DNA of 64,000 nt from Microbacterium sp. Yaish 1 (GCF_002245215.1 NZ_NPMR01000001.1:1547593-1611592), one strand, 5' to 3'. Counted from the first letter of the stretch, positions 37,040 through 45,585 are shown. The notes: generated from the sequence alone by a model not told the origin. Program-made: numbers and translations.

Positions 37040-38500
37040 ATGTGCGGAATCGTCGGAATCGTCGGGCAGTCCCCGGCGAACCAGGAGATCTACGACGCCC
37101 TCCTGCTGCTGCAGCACCGCGGCCAGGACTCGACCGGCATCGCGACCGCTGAGAACAGCGGCGTCTTCCACATCTTCAAGGCCAACGGCCAGGTGCGCGA
37201 GGCGGTCCGTACCCGCGACATGCGTTCGCTGCTCGGCAACATCGGACTCGGCCACGTCCGCTACGCCACGAAGGGCACGGCGTCGAGCGAAGAAGAGGCG
37301 CAGCCTTTCTACGTCAACGCCCCGTACGGCATCGTGCTGGTGCACAACGGCAACCTGACCAACACGCGCGAGCTGACCGACGAGCTGTTCCGCAAGGATC
37401 GCCGCCATCTCAACACGAGCTCCGACACCGAGCTGCTGGTGAACGTGCTCGCCAACGAGCTGCAGGCCACCATCTCGGGCCTCGACCTCGACCCAGACCA
37501 GGTTTTCCAGGCCGTCGAGCGCGTGCACGAGCGAGTCGAGGGCTCGTACGCCGCGATCGCCCTGATCGCCGGGCACGGCCTGCTGGCCTTCCGCGACCCG
37601 TTCGGCATCCGTCCCCTCATCCTGGGCACCCGCCGGGCCGAGAACGGCCGTGACGAGTGGACCGTGGCATCCGAGTCGCTCGTGCTCGAGAACGGCGGCT
37701 TCGAGGTCGTGCGCGACATCGAGCCCGGCGAAGCGGTGTTCATCGACGCCGAGGGCACGCTGCACACGCGTCAGTGCGCGCAGCAGACGCAGCTCGCACC
37801 GTGCTCGTTCGAGTACGTGTACCTCGCCCGCCCCGACTCGATCATGAACGGTATCTCGGTCTACGAGGCCCGCCTGCGCATGGGCGAGCGTCTCGCCGAC
37901 ACGATCGCGAAGTACACCCCTCAGGGCGCGATCGACGTCGTCATGCCGATCCCTGATTCGTCGCGTCCCGCGGCGATGCAGGTCGCGCGCAAGCTCGGCA
38001 TCGAGTACCGCGAGGGCTTCTACAAGAACCGCTACGTCGGCCGGACGTTCATCATGCCGGGCCAGGCCGTGCGCAAGAAGAGCGTGCGCCAGAAGCTCAA
38101 CGCGATGTCGAGCGAGTTCAAGGGCAAGAACGTCCTCCTCATCGACGACTCGATCGTGCGCGGCACGACGTCGAAGGAGATCATCCAGATGGCCCGGGAT
38201 GCCGGTGCCAAGAGCGTCACGTTCGCGTCGGCTGCGCCTCCCGTGCGTTACCCGCACGTCTACGGCATCAACATGCCCTCGCGTCACGAGCTGATCGCGC
38301 ACGACCGGACGATCCCCGAGATCGCCGAGGAGCTCGGCTGCGACTATCTCGTCTACCAGGAGATCGACGACCTGAAGGCCGCGATCGTCGAGGGAACGGA
38401 CATCGTCGACCTCGACATGAGCTGCTTCGACGGACGCTATGTCACGGGAACCGTGAGCGAGGAGTACCTGAACTGGGTCGAGGGCACCCAGCAGTCGTGA
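37040..38500 (+). CDS. purF: Amidophosphoribosyltransferase
   Basis: 486-aa first enzyme of de novo purine synthesis, making phosphoribosylamine from PRPP and glutamine. The N-terminal nucleophile is Cys2 in MCGIVGIVG, exposed after Met removal, so no propeptide is encoded. HRGQDSTGIAT and VRYATKGTASSEE belong to the glutaminase half. The PRPP-binding loop is LLIDDSIVRGTTSKE. The stop overlaps the next gene's GTG by 4 bp. Confidence 0.96.
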   Translation: MCGIVGIVGQSPANQEIYDALLLLQHRGQDSTGIATAENSGVFHIFKANGQVREAVRTRDMRSLLGNIGLGHVRYATKGTASSEEEAQPFYVNAPYGIVLVHNGNLTNTRELTDELFRKDRRHLNTSSDTELLVNVLANELQATISGLDLDPDQVFQAVERVHERVEGSYAAIALIAGHGLLAFRDPFGIRPLILGTRRAENGRDEWTVASESLVLENGGFEVVRDIEPGEAVFIDAEGTLHTRQCAQQTQLAPCSFEYVYLARPDSIMNGISVYEARLRMGERLADTIAKYTPQGAIDVVMPIPDSSRPAAMQVARKLGIEYREGFYKNRYVGRTFIMPGQAVRKKSVRQKLNAMSSEFKGKNVLLIDDSIVRGTTSKEIIQMARDAGAKSVTFASAAPPVRYPHVYGINMPSRHELIAHDRTIPEIAEELGCDYLVYQEIDDLKAAIVEGTDIVDLDMSCFDGRYVTGTVSEEYLNWVEGTQQS

Positions 38501-39720
38501 CTTCGCTCTGGCGGGGGCGCGTCCTCGCGTTCCTCGGCGTCATCCTCGTCGCCTTCTCGCTGCGCTCGGCCGTTGCGTCGCTGTCGCCGATCCTCACCGA
38601 GATCGACGCGGACCTCGGCGTGCCGTCGTGGGTGGCCGGCCTCATCGGCGCGGCGCCGCCGGTGTGCTTCGCGGTGTTCGGGGTCATCACCCCGATCCTC
38701 GAGCGGCGGTTCGGCCTGCAGCGACTGGCCGTCGCCGCGATGGTCGTCGCGGCGGCTGCGCTGCTCGGTCGCGCGCTCGCGCCGGATGCCGGCATCCTGC
38801 TGATCGCCACGACCGTGCTGTTCGCCGCGATCAGCATCGGCAACGTCGTGCTGCCGCCGCTGATCAAGACGTACTTCCCCGACCGGGTCGGCACGATGAC
38901 CGCGGTGTACTCGACGATGCTGGCCGTCGCGGCTTTCGTGCCGCCGCTCGTCGCGGTGCCGATCGCCGACACAGCGGGATGGCGGTTCTCCCTCGGACTG
39001 TGGTCGGTGTTCGCCGTGCTCGCGGTGATCCCCTGGCTCGTGACGCTGCGCCGGTCGCGCGTCGCGGCGGCCACGGCGGATGCCGTCATCGCCCCGCCCC
39101 CGTCGCCGAACGTGCTCAGCCGCCTCGTGCGCCTGCCGATGGCGTGGGCCGTCGCCGTCACCTTCGCGGTGTCGGCATCCAGCGTCTACGCGTCGTTCGC
39201 GTGGCTGCCGATCATCCTCGTAGACCTCGCGGGCGTATCCCATGCCGCCGCCGGTTCGCTCCTCGCGCTGTTCGGCGCGATGGGCTTGCCGTGGTCGATC
39301 ATCGTGCCGCTCGTCATCACGCGCTGGCAGCGGCTCGGCGTGATCTACGCCGTCGCGGCGTCGGCCGGGCTCGTCGCCGTCGCGGGGCTGCTTCTCGCGC
39401 CGGGGTCAGCGGTCGTGCTGTGGGTCGTGCTGCTGGGCACGCCGCAGATGCTGTTCCCGGCTGCGCTGGTGTTCATCCAGCGCAAGGCGAGGACGCACGA
39501 GGGCACTGTCGCTCTGAGCGGATTCGCGCAGAGCGTCGGCTACGCCGTGGCAGCGGTGTTCCCCATCTCGTTCGCGCTCCTGCACGAAGCGACGGGCGAC
39601 TGGACGGCCCCGCTCATCATGGTCGGTGTGCTGATACTCGCTGCGATCCCCGCGGGGATCGTCGTCACGCGTCCCCACACGATCGAGGACGAGTGGGAGC
39701 AGCGCCACGGCGCATGGTGA
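38497..39720 (+). CDS. MFS transporter, CynX/NimT (cyanate/nitroimidazole) family
   Basis: 407-aa, 12-helix transporter. FLGVILVAFSLRSAVASLSP in TM1 and FGLQRLAVAAMV in loop 2-3 are typical of the CynX/NimT/YycB group. The short central loop carries RRSRVAAATADAV. The GTG start at 38497 overlaps purF, so it is expressed with purM-purF. The substrate cannot be told; a purine-related or small anionic compound would fit the context, but this is a guess. Confidence 0.82.
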   Translation: MTSLWRGRVLAFLGVILVAFSLRSAVASLSPILTEIDADLGVPSWVAGLIGAAPPVCFAVFGVITPILERRFGLQRLAVAAMVVAAAALLGRALAPDAGILLIATTVLFAAISIGNVVLPPLIKTYFPDRVGTMTAVYSTMLAVAAFVPPLVAVPIADTAGWRFSLGLWSVFAVLAVIPWLVTLRRSRVAAATADAVIAPPPSPNVLSRLVRLPMAWAVAVTFAVSASSVYASFAWLPIILVDLAGVSHAAAGSLLALFGAMGLPWSIIVPLVITRWQRLGVIYAVAASAGLVAVAGLLLAPGSAVVLWVVLLGTPQMLFPAALVFIQRKARTHEGTVALSGFAQSVGYAVAAVFPISFALLHEATGDWTAPLIMVGVLILAAIPAGIVVTRPHTIEDEWEQRHGAW

Positions 39721-39729
39721 TGAGCCCGG

Positions 39730-39906
39730 TCAGGCCTTCTCGTCCTCGTACTCGTCGGAGTACTGGTCAGCCCACTTGTCGACGTACTGATCGTCGTCGG
39801 AATGAGCGAGCTCCTTCTCGAGCGAGGAGAAGTTGACATTGTAGGTGTCGTACTTCAGCTCACGCGCGATCTTGGTGTGCTTCGCCTTTTGACGGCCACG
39901 CCCCAT
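39730..39906 (-). CDS. DUF3073 family small protein
   Basis: 58-aa basic-then-acidic protein, MGRGRQKAKHTKIARELKYD, then DTYNVNFSSLEKEL, ending in an acidic tail DDDQYVDKWADQYSDEYED. This is the conserved actinobacterial DUF3073 family, found next to purF/purM in many actinobacteria. Its function is unknown; the basic head could bind nucleic acid. ATG 39906 is chosen because conservation begins there. It is convergent with the MFS gene, with 9 bp between stops. Confidence 0.88.
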   Translation of the reverse strand: MGRGRQKAKHTKIARELKYDTYNVNFSSLEKELAHSDDDQYVDKWADQYSDEYEDEKA

Positions 39907-40054
39907 GCGAGACCCCCTCATTTCTGAGTCACGGGCTGTTCAGCGGTGCCCGGAGCATTTCACGATCCGGCGCTGCGCCGGGGAAGAGTAGCATCAAGAA
40001 TAACACGGGGGCCCCGAGCCATCGCCGGTGCCGCCGCTGAGACAGGGGGCGACC

Positions 40055-40585
40055 ATGGCCGATCAGCACTCCGCAGGCGACGAGAGCCGCCTGCCGTCGA
40101 CGCCCGTCATCGCGGGAGTCATCCCCGGGCAGTCGCCCCGCGTCGTGGTCGAAGCGGCCCGATACGCCTCGATGCTCGGCGTCGGGCTCGTCATCGTGCA
40201 CGTCGACGTCACGCGGTTCGTGACCTACGAGGACCCCGACGGCTACGTCCACACGGCTCCCATCGACCTCGGGGCGGTCTCGAGCGCGGCGCAGCTCGAG
40301 CAGATCCGAGCGGCCGCGGCGGAGGCGCTCCGGTCGTCCTCCGTGGAGTGGACCGTGCATCAGCTCGTCGGAGACCCGGCGCTCGCGATCAAGCACCTCG
40401 CCGACCGGCTCGACGCGAAGCTGCTCGTGGTCGGTACGCGCCGCCGCGGCATCGGTGAGTCGATCCGCGAGTTCTTCACGGGCTCGGTGGCGGCGCGGCT
40501 CGCACATCGTCAGCAGCGCCCGATCCTGGTGGTGCCGCAGGGGCAGACCGTCGCAGACGACGAGGACCTCTGGCCCGAGCCCTGA
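40055..40585 (+). CDS. Universal stress protein (UspA family)
   Basis: 176-aa single-domain Usp. VIAGVIPGQSPRVVVEAARY opens the alpha/beta fold. The ATP-binding pattern G-2x-G-9x-G(S/T) is present as GTRRRGIGESIREFFTGSVA, near residue 127, and LAHRQQRPILVVPQ closes the last strand. It is cytoplasmic and of unknown specific role, typically induced by stress or stationary phase. ATG 40055 follows GACAGGGGG. A terminator stem begins inside its last codons. Confidence 0.87.
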   Translation: MADQHSAGDESRLPSTPVIAGVIPGQSPRVVVEAARYASMLGVGLVIVHVDVTRFVTYEDPDGYVHTAPIDLGAVSSAAQLEQIRAAAAEALRSSSVEWTVHQLVGDPALAIKHLADRLDAKLLVVGTRRRGIGESIREFFTGSVAARLAHRQQRPILVVPQGQTVADDEDLWPEP

Positions 40586-40610
40586 GCGGCCCGGAGCAGA
40601 GGTCCTCGTC
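40559..40610. terminator. Terminator stem overlapping the 3' end of the Usp gene
   Basis: Perfect 14-bp arms GACGAGGACCTCTG (40559-40572) and CAGAGGTCCTCGTC (40597-40610) with a 24-nt loop. The left arm lies within the final codons. It separates the convergent Usp and PadR genes. Confidence 0.72.
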
Positions 40611-40636
40611 GCGGTGCGACGCGGCATCGCGCGTCG

Positions 40637-41245
40637 TCAGCCCCGCAGGGCGCGCAGCATGTCTTCACGGGTCCGGGCGAGCGCTCCGACGAGGTCGTCG
40701 ACGACGGATGCCGTGACGTCGCCGTCGCGCGCGATGTGCGAGCGCAGGTCGGCCTTGACGTTCGCACGGAACTCGGCGATCGCGGCATCCGCCCGCTGCG
40801 CCTGCGCGCGGGCTTCGGCGCGCGGGTTCTCGGTCGGCGACGGACGCGTGGCCGTCTCGTGATCGAGGTTCGCGGCCGCCGCGAGGTCGGCTTGGAGGCT
40901 CTTCATCGCGGCGCGCACACTGCCCCGGACTTCGTCGGCGATGAGGCGGATGCTGTCCGCCAGGCCGGCCTGGATGCCGTCGAGGTCATGGCGGCGGGCC
41001 GAGAGCTCGTCGCGACCGGCATCCGTGATCTCGTAGATCGTCTTGCGACCGTCGACGGTCTTGGTCACGAGTCCCTCGTCCTCGAGCTTGGCCAGGCGGG
41101 GGTAGATCGTGCCGGCGCTCGGCGAGTACGTCCCGCCGGTGCGCTCGGTCAGGGCCTGCATGAGGTCGTAGCCATGGCGCGGCGACTCGTCGAGCAGCGA
41201 CAGCAGGTAGAGGCGCAGGTCGCCGTGGGAGAAGACGGGCGGCAT
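40637..41245 (-). CDS. PadR-family transcriptional regulator
   Basis: 202-aa regulator. The PadR winged helix at about 1-85 reads LRLYLLSLLDESPRHGYDLM, then SAGTIYPRLAKLEDEGLVTK. The C-terminal part is helical and Ala-rich. It is encoded 2 bp after the DUF4097 gene, so both share one message. Paired palindromes with CGATATATCG cores upstream of the operon are of a type bound by PadR proteins and suggest autoregulation. Confidence 0.88.
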   Translation of the reverse strand: MPPVFSHGDLRLYLLSLLDESPRHGYDLMQALTERTGGTYSPSAGTIYPRLAKLEDEGLVTKTVDGRKTIYEITDAGRDELSARRHDLDGIQAGLADSIRLIADEVRGSVRAAMKSLQADLAAAANLDHETATRPSPTENPRAEARAQAQRADAAIAEFRANVKADLRSHIARDGDVTASVVDDLVGALARTREDMLRALRG

Positions 41246-41247
41246 CG

Positions 41248-42198
41248 TCAGTGCTCCTCGCGGCGGTCCGCGTCGTCTTCGGCCGGGGTGGGCTCAGCGG
41301 GGGTGGGCTCGGCCGGGGTGGTGGGCGCCGCTTCGCCCGCCACTTCGGGCGTGCTGCTGGCGGTGACGTCGGTGGCGGTGGATGCCGCGCGCCGCAGAAC
41401 GGTCAGGTCGCCCGAGACCGAGTTGGTGCGGACATCTACGAACGATCCGCTGAGTTCACCGGTCGAGCCGGCGAAGCTCGTCAGCGGCCCGGCGCCCTGA
41501 CCGGAACGCACGACCCCGTCGATGAGCACGCGTCCGCTGACGCTTCGCACCTGGTAGTTCGCGGGCAGGCTCTCGTCGAGGCGCACGGTCGCGTCGCCGC
41601 CCACGGTGTGGAGCGTGATCGACTGGATCGGACCGGACGAGTCGACGAGCATGGCGCCCGACACGGTGTCGATGTCAGCCGCGCGCAAGGTGCCGATCGC
41701 CGACACGTCGCCCGACACGGACTTCGCAGTGAGCGCTCCGGTCAGCTCGCGAGCCTGTACGTCGCCCGAGACGGCGTTGGCGTTCACGTCGCCCGTGATC
41801 CCGTCGATGATGATGTCGCCCGAGACGGTGTTCACCCGCGCATCGGCCGTGAGACCCGACACGAGCGCGCTCGCGCTGACGACGCCGAGCGTGAGGTCGG
41901 TGCCTCGCGGGACGGCGACGCTGATCTCGGCTTTCGGCCCGGACGACCCGAAGTTGCGGAAGACCTGCGTGAAGTTGTCCCAGCGCAGCTGCGGGTGGTC
42001 GATCTCGACGACGTCGCCGGTCGCTTCGATACGGAGATCCTTGCCGGTGACGGCGTGCACCTCGATGCGGACGCCCGGTTCGTCGTGGGCGACGATGTCG
42101 ATCTGACCTCCGACCATGCTCACCTTGAGCTTGCGGATGTCGTCGATGTCGATCACCCGCGTCTCGTCGGGGTGGACGATCCATTTCTGCAGTGTCAT
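41248..42198 (-). CDS. DUF4097-family beta-strand repeat protein
   Basis: 316-aa protein. Residues about 100-280 contain repeated short turns of the type VNTVSGDIIID, ANAVSGDVQA, AKSVSGDVSAIG and VRSVSGRVLIDG, which build a right-handed beta-helix in DUF4097 proteins. There is no signal peptide. The C-terminal about 45 residues are low complexity (repeated PTPAE). The molecular function of the family is unknown; members often sit beside PadR regulators or two-component systems of envelope stress, which matches here. It is the first gene of the operon. Confidence 0.8.
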   Translation of the reverse strand: MTLQKWIVHPDETRVIDIDDIRKLKVSMVGGQIDIVAHDEPGVRIEVHAVTGKDLRIEATGDVVEIDHPQLRWDNFTQVFRNFGSSGPKAEISVAVPRGTDLTLGVVSASALVSGLTADARVNTVSGDIIIDGITGDVNANAVSGDVQARELTGALTAKSVSGDVSAIGTLRAADIDTVSGAMLVDSSGPIQSITLHTVGGDATVRLDESLPANYQVRSVSGRVLIDGVVRSGQGAGPLTSFAGSTGELSGSFVDVRTNSVSGDLTVLRRAASTATDVTASSTPEVAGEAAPTTPAEPTPAEPTPAEDDADRREEH

Positions 42199-42238
42199 GG
42201 CGCTTCCCTCTCTCAGGCGACGGCTGCCGCGAACTATT

Positions 42239-42280
42239 CGCGATATATCGCGTGTGCTGACGGTAACACGATATATCGCG
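42239..42280. promoter_or_regulatory. Paired palindromic operators for the PadR/DUF4097 operon
   Basis: CGCGATATATCGCG (42239-42252) and CGATATATCGCG (42269-42280) share the core CGATATATCG, 28 bp centre to centre, in the gap 40-82 bp upstream of the DUF4097 start. The AT-rich core in very GC-rich DNA, and its likeness to known PadR sites, make it the probable autoregulatory operator. Confidence 0.72.
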
Positions 42281-42330
42281 ATTCGTCCAGAGGTCCTCGG
42301 AGCACGTCGCCGTGCGGCTCCGGAAATGCA

Positions 42331-42359
42331 GAACGCCCCCGCCGAAGGCGGAGGCGTTC
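42331..42359 (-). terminator. Terminator of the 54-aa membrane protein gene
   Basis: GAACGCCCCCGCC (42331-42343), loop GAA, GGCGGAGGCGTTC (42347-42359), 12 of 13 paired. On the minus strand it is followed by TGCATTTCC. It lies 15 bp past the stop of the small gene at 42374. Confidence 0.7.
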
Positions 42360-42373
42360 GCGCAGCGCGGCGG

Positions 42374-42538
42374 TCAGACGCGCTTGTTGCCGCTGATCAC
42401 TCGGAAGAGGAACGCGATGAGCGCGATCACACCGACGATCAGAGCAACCCAGAGCAGCCAGCTCAGGGCGCTGTTCAGGCCACTGACGATCGCGAGCACG
42501 ATCGCAACGACGATGATGATGATGAGGAAGATGTTCAT
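42374..42538 (-). CDS. Very small hydrophobic membrane protein
   Basis: 54-aa protein, MNIFLIIIIVVAIVLAIVSG, then a second hydrophobic stretch WLLWVALIVGVIALIAFLFR and a short basic end ISGNKRV. Two membrane helices are likely. The ATG at 42538 has AAGGAG 6 bp upstream, and a terminator follows, so this is a single-gene unit. It resembles short stress-type membrane peptides of actinobacteria; the role is unknown. The 197-bp gap upstream shows nothing else. Confidence 0.72.
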   Translation of the reverse strand: MNIFLIIIIVVAIVLAIVSGLNSALSWLLWVALIVGVIALIAFLFRVISGNKRV

Positions 42539-42735
42539 GGGGGCTCCTTGTCTGTCTCCCAATGTCCGTCCCACTGCGAGACGTTCCGACCCCGTGAAGG
42601 GCTGACCGCAACGTTAGAGAATGCCGAGCGTAAGTGCCGAGGCCTTGACGATCGATTCACTGCGGTGGTACTGCCCGTGCGCGACGCGGGCACGCGCGAG
42701 CGCGCAGGGCGCACGCACCTCACCCGGTGGACTCG

Positions 42736-44085
42736 TCAGAACGGCGGAGGCCCGGGGTCGGGTGGCGCGGCGATGGTGAAGGCGACGAGTGGTGGTGGTG
42801 CGTCTTCGCGGTAGACCCGTCCGGTGGGTGAGGTCCACACGAGCCGCCCGCCCGGGAGTTGTCGTACTCGCCATCGGGTGTGGTGTTTGACGTCGTGGTG
42901 TCGTTTGCAGAGGTTGGCGAGGTTGCACACGTGCGTGGCTCCGCCGTCGGAGGCGGCGATGGTGTGGTCGAGTTCGCACCTGATGGCGGGTTGTCGGCAT
43001 CCGGGGAACCGGCAGTGCCGGTCCCGCGCCCGCAGCAGTCTGATCATCGCGGCGGTAGGCCGGTAGCTGTCGCACTCCAGCACGGTTCCGGTGACGGGGT
43101 GGGTGAGCAGCCGGTCCCACGAGGTCGCGTTGCCCGCGAGCTCGCGCGCGGTCGCGGCGTCGATGGGGGAGCGGCCGGCCAGGTCGGCGGGCCCATCATC
43201 CTGGCCCATCAGTGTCAGCGCGGATACCGCGACTTGCACGTGTGCGCGGATCGCTCCGAGCGTTCCGTCGCCGTCACTGGTCGCGGTGGGGTCGAGGGCG
43301 GGCGTTCCGGCGAGCAGCAGGTCGGAGAACACGTCGGCGCGGACCTGGTCGATCGTTCGGGCATCGTCGATGAACGATGACCCGTCGCCGGTTCCGGCGT
43401 CGACAACTTCGTCGGCCTGTGCCCGTGCGTTGATGATGTCCCGTGCCTGCCGCGTGAGCCGGTCCACGATCCCGTCGGCGATCACAGTCGGCAGCGTCGC
43501 GATCAGGTCCGACATCCCATCCGAACTGGGCTGCACCCGCACGCACCGTCCCGCCGAGGCTTCTTCGTGCCGCTCGGTGAAGCTCCGCGGGTGCATGCGT
43601 TCGGCGATCATCCGCAGTGCCTCCAGCACCCGGTTGGGCCGTTCGCCCTGGCAGCGCTCGATCGCGGCGCGTTCGAACTCCGCCCGTTCCGCCGCGGGCA
43701 CGAGGCACCCGACCTCCTGGATGACCCGGACGTGGCCGCGGACGATGCGCCCGTCTTCCCACGCCGCCATCGTCACCGGATAGTTCTCGACCAGATCTCG
43801 CGCCTCGTCGATCCGCCGCTGCAAGGTCCGGTCGGTCGTGACGAACACCCCAGCGAGCTCGGCGGCGATCCCGCGAAGCGCCATCTCCCGCGCCCTGACC
43901 TTCTCCGACGCGCCCGCTGATTGCTTCTCCGCGAGAACCCCCGCTGCCGCGAGCACCCGAACCTCACGAATCTGCGCCAACCGCGCAGCATCCGCCGCTC
44001 CCTCGGCATCCGCGACGAGCTGAGCGAGGACGTCGACGTCACCGTCGCTGCCGATCCCGCCGCCATACCCATCGTTCGAATACAT
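42736..44085 (-). CDS. DUF222/HNH endonuclease (13E12-type)
   Basis: 449-aa protein. The large N-terminal DUF222 domain (about 20-320) is helical. The C-terminal HNH nuclease (about 350-410) has DRHCRFPGCRQPAIRCELDH, then HVCNLANLCKRHHDVKH; the paired cysteines and the ELDH/HHDVKH residues form the zinc and catalytic site. These proteins are abundant in actinobacteria (the 13E12 family of mycobacteria), and their biological role is unclear; selfish-element or DNA-damage roles have been suggested. A LexA-like box covers the start codon. Confidence 0.86.
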   Translation of the reverse strand: MYSNDGYGGGIGSDGDVDVLAQLVADAEGAADAARLAQIREVRVLAAAGVLAEKQSAGASEKVRAREMALRGIAAELAGVFVTTDRTLQRRIDEARDLVENYPVTMAAWEDGRIVRGHVRVIQEVGCLVPAAERAEFERAAIERCQGERPNRVLEALRMIAERMHPRSFTERHEEASAGRCVRVQPSSDGMSDLIATLPTVIADGIVDRLTRQARDIINARAQADEVVDAGTGDGSSFIDDARTIDQVRADVFSDLLLAGTPALDPTATSDGDGTLGAIRAHVQVAVSALTLMGQDDGPADLAGRSPIDAATARELAGNATSWDRLLTHPVTGTVLECDSYRPTAAMIRLLRARDRHCRFPGCRQPAIRCELDHTIAASDGGATHVCNLANLCKRHHDVKHHTRWRVRQLPGGRLVWTSPTGRVYREDAPPPLVAFTIAAPPDPGPPPF

Positions 44086-44092
44086 GTTCTAA
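44075..44092. promoter_or_regulatory. LexA-like SOS box over the HNH gene start
   Basis: TTCGAATACATGTTCTAA contains TCGAAT-ACAT-GTTCTA, matching the actinobacterial LexA pattern TCGAAC-N4-GTTCGA at 10 of 12 fixed bases. The minus-strand ATG (44083-44085) lies in its centre. Repression by LexA at this site would block the start of a possibly leaderless message. Confidence 0.55.
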
Positions 44093-44235
44093 TTTTGCCA
44101 CGCACCTCCGACATCGCGCCCGACTATCCACAGGAGCGCCACGCAGGGTTACGCCCTCCCGCGAATGCCTGTCAAGCACCTGCGACGACCCTCGCGACGG
44201 TCGTAATCTCGGCCTGACGAAGAGGGGAGACCGCA

Positions 44236-44505
44236 ATGCCACAGGGACGCGGATCGAACAGTCTCAAAGACCCCGAGCTCTACGAGGAGCTGCGCGAGGA
44301 CGGTGCCTCGAAGGAGAAGGCCGCTCGCATCTCGAACGCCGCCGCCCGTGACGGCCGCAAGAAGGTCGGCAGCCGGGGCGGGCAGTCCGGCGACTACGAG
44401 GACTGGACCGTCGATGAGCTGAAGAAGCGCGCCAAGGAACTCGGCATCTCCGGGTACTCCGGCAAGAAGAAGGCGCAGATCATCTCGATGCTGCGCAACC
44501 ACTGA
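44236..44505 (+). CDS. Small protein with Rho-N/SAP-like DNA-binding tail
   Basis: 89-aa protein. N-terminal half MPQGRGSNSLKDPELYEELR with GASKEKAARISNAAARDGRK resembles small DUF7218-type plasmid-stabilisation or ChaB-like proteins. The C-terminal DWTVDELKKRAKELGI with SGYSGKKKAQIISMLR is a Rho-termination-factor N-terminal/SAP-type helix-extension-helix expected to bind nucleic acid. It is 1 bp upstream of topoisomerase IB, so the two are probably one unit. Confidence 0.75.
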   Translation: MPQGRGSNSLKDPELYEELREDGASKEKAARISNAAARDGRKKVGSRGGQSGDYEDWTVDELKKRAKELGISGYSGKKKAQIISMLRNH

Positions 44506-44506
44506 G

Positions 44507-45469
44507 GTGGCCCGACTCGTCCGGGTCCGGCCCGATGTGGATGCCGGCATCCGGCGTATCCGCTCGGGCAAGGGCTTCCGGTATACGGATGCCGACGGCG
44601 GGGCGGTCGGGCGGCGCGACCTCGCCCGCATCCGAAGCATCGTCATCCCGCCTGCCTGGAAGGACGTCTGGATCTGCGCGGATCCGCAGGGGCACATCCA
44701 GGTCGTCGGAACCGATGATGCGGGCCGCCGACAGTACATCTACCACCCCGACTGGACCCGCAGTCGCGACAAGGGCAAGTACGCCCGCGCGCTGCAGCTC
44801 GCCGAATCCCTGCCGCGCGCCCGATCCCGGGCGACCGCGTCGTTGCGGCGCACCGACCTCGACCGCGAGCGCGTCCTCGCCGCGGCATTCCGGCTGCTCG
44901 ACCGGTCGGCGCTGCGCATCGGTTCGCAGCGCTACCTGCTGCAGCACGGCAGCCGCGGGCTGACGACGCTCCGGCGCCGCGACGCCTCGGTGGCCGACAC
45001 CGTCGTGAGCCTGGCTTTCTCGGGCAAGAGCGGGCAGCGGCAGGCGCTCGAGATCCCCGACCCCGATCTCGCGACGGCGATCATGCTGCTGATCGAGGGG
45101 CGGCCCTCGTCGCCGTTGCTCGCGTGGCAGCGGCAGCGCCGGCGGGTGCCGCTCACCCCGAACGACGTCAACGCGTATGTCCGTGCGCTGACGGGCGGCC
45201 CATTCACCGCCAAGGACTTCCGCACTCTCCGGGGCACCGTCGTCGCGGCGGACGCCCTCGCACGCATCGGCATCGCTGAGACGGCCCGGGCCGTGCATCA
45301 GGCCGAGGTCGAAGCCGTGCGCGCCGCCGCGACGGCGCTGGGGAACACCCCCGCGGTCGCGCGCAGCTCGTACATCGACCCGCGCGTGTTCGAACGCTAT
45401 CGCTCGGGGATGCTGCTCGACACGACGGTCTCGCCCGAGACGGCCATCCGTTCGCTCGTCCTCGGCTGA
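44507..45469 (+). CDS. DNA topoisomerase IB (poxvirus-like)
   Basis: 320-aa type IB topoisomerase, which relaxes supercoils through a 3'-phosphotyrosine link. The N-terminal domain has IRSIVIPPAWKDVWICADPQ, and the catalytic domain follows. TAKDFRTLRGTVVAADAL carries the KDFRTL(R) motif with a catalytic Arg, and Y289 in ARSSYIDPRV is the active-site tyrosine. Bacterial members are accessory enzymes, not essential gyrase/topo I replacements. The start is GTG 44507, one base after the previous stop. Confidence 0.92.
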   Translation: MARLVRVRPDVDAGIRRIRSGKGFRYTDADGGAVGRRDLARIRSIVIPPAWKDVWICADPQGHIQVVGTDDAGRRQYIYHPDWTRSRDKGKYARALQLAESLPRARSRATASLRRTDLDRERVLAAAFRLLDRSALRIGSQRYLLQHGSRGLTTLRRRDASVADTVVSLAFSGKSGQRQALEIPDPDLATAIMLLIEGRPSSPLLAWQRQRRRVPLTPNDVNAYVRALTGGPFTAKDFRTLRGTVVAADALARIGIAETARAVHQAEVEAVRAAATALGNTPAVARSSYIDPRVFERYRSGMLLDTTVSPETAIRSLVLG

Positions 45470-45486
45470 CGCGCGGCTCGCGCGAG

Positions 45487-45538
45487 CACGCCGAACCGCC
45501 ACGCCGAACCGCCACGCCGAGCCGCCACGCCGAAACGG
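45487..45538. repeat. 13-bp tandem repeat, four copies
   Basis: CACGCCGAACCGC is repeated at 45487, 45500, 45513 and 45526, the last two copies with one and two changes. It fills the 116-bp gap between convergent genes just before a terminator stem. Confidence 0.8.
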
Positions 45539-45569
45539 CCCGGGCCGCACGAGGCGACACCGGGCCGTT
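45534..45569. terminator. Terminator between topoisomerase IB and MFS genes
   Basis: AACGGCCCGG (45534-45543) and CCGGGCCGTT (45560-45569) form a perfect 10-bp stem with a 16-nt loop between the convergent genes. Confidence 0.68.
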
Positions 45570-45585
45570 CGAAACGCGCGACGCG

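Noticed and set aside
34568..38302. 1244-codon open frame on the minus strand opposite the ROK, nagB, purM and purF genes
   Set aside because: It is a shadow of well-supported plus-strand genes in GC-rich DNA. Its protein is Arg/Asp/His/Val-rich without domain motifs, and every part is explained by the opposite strand.
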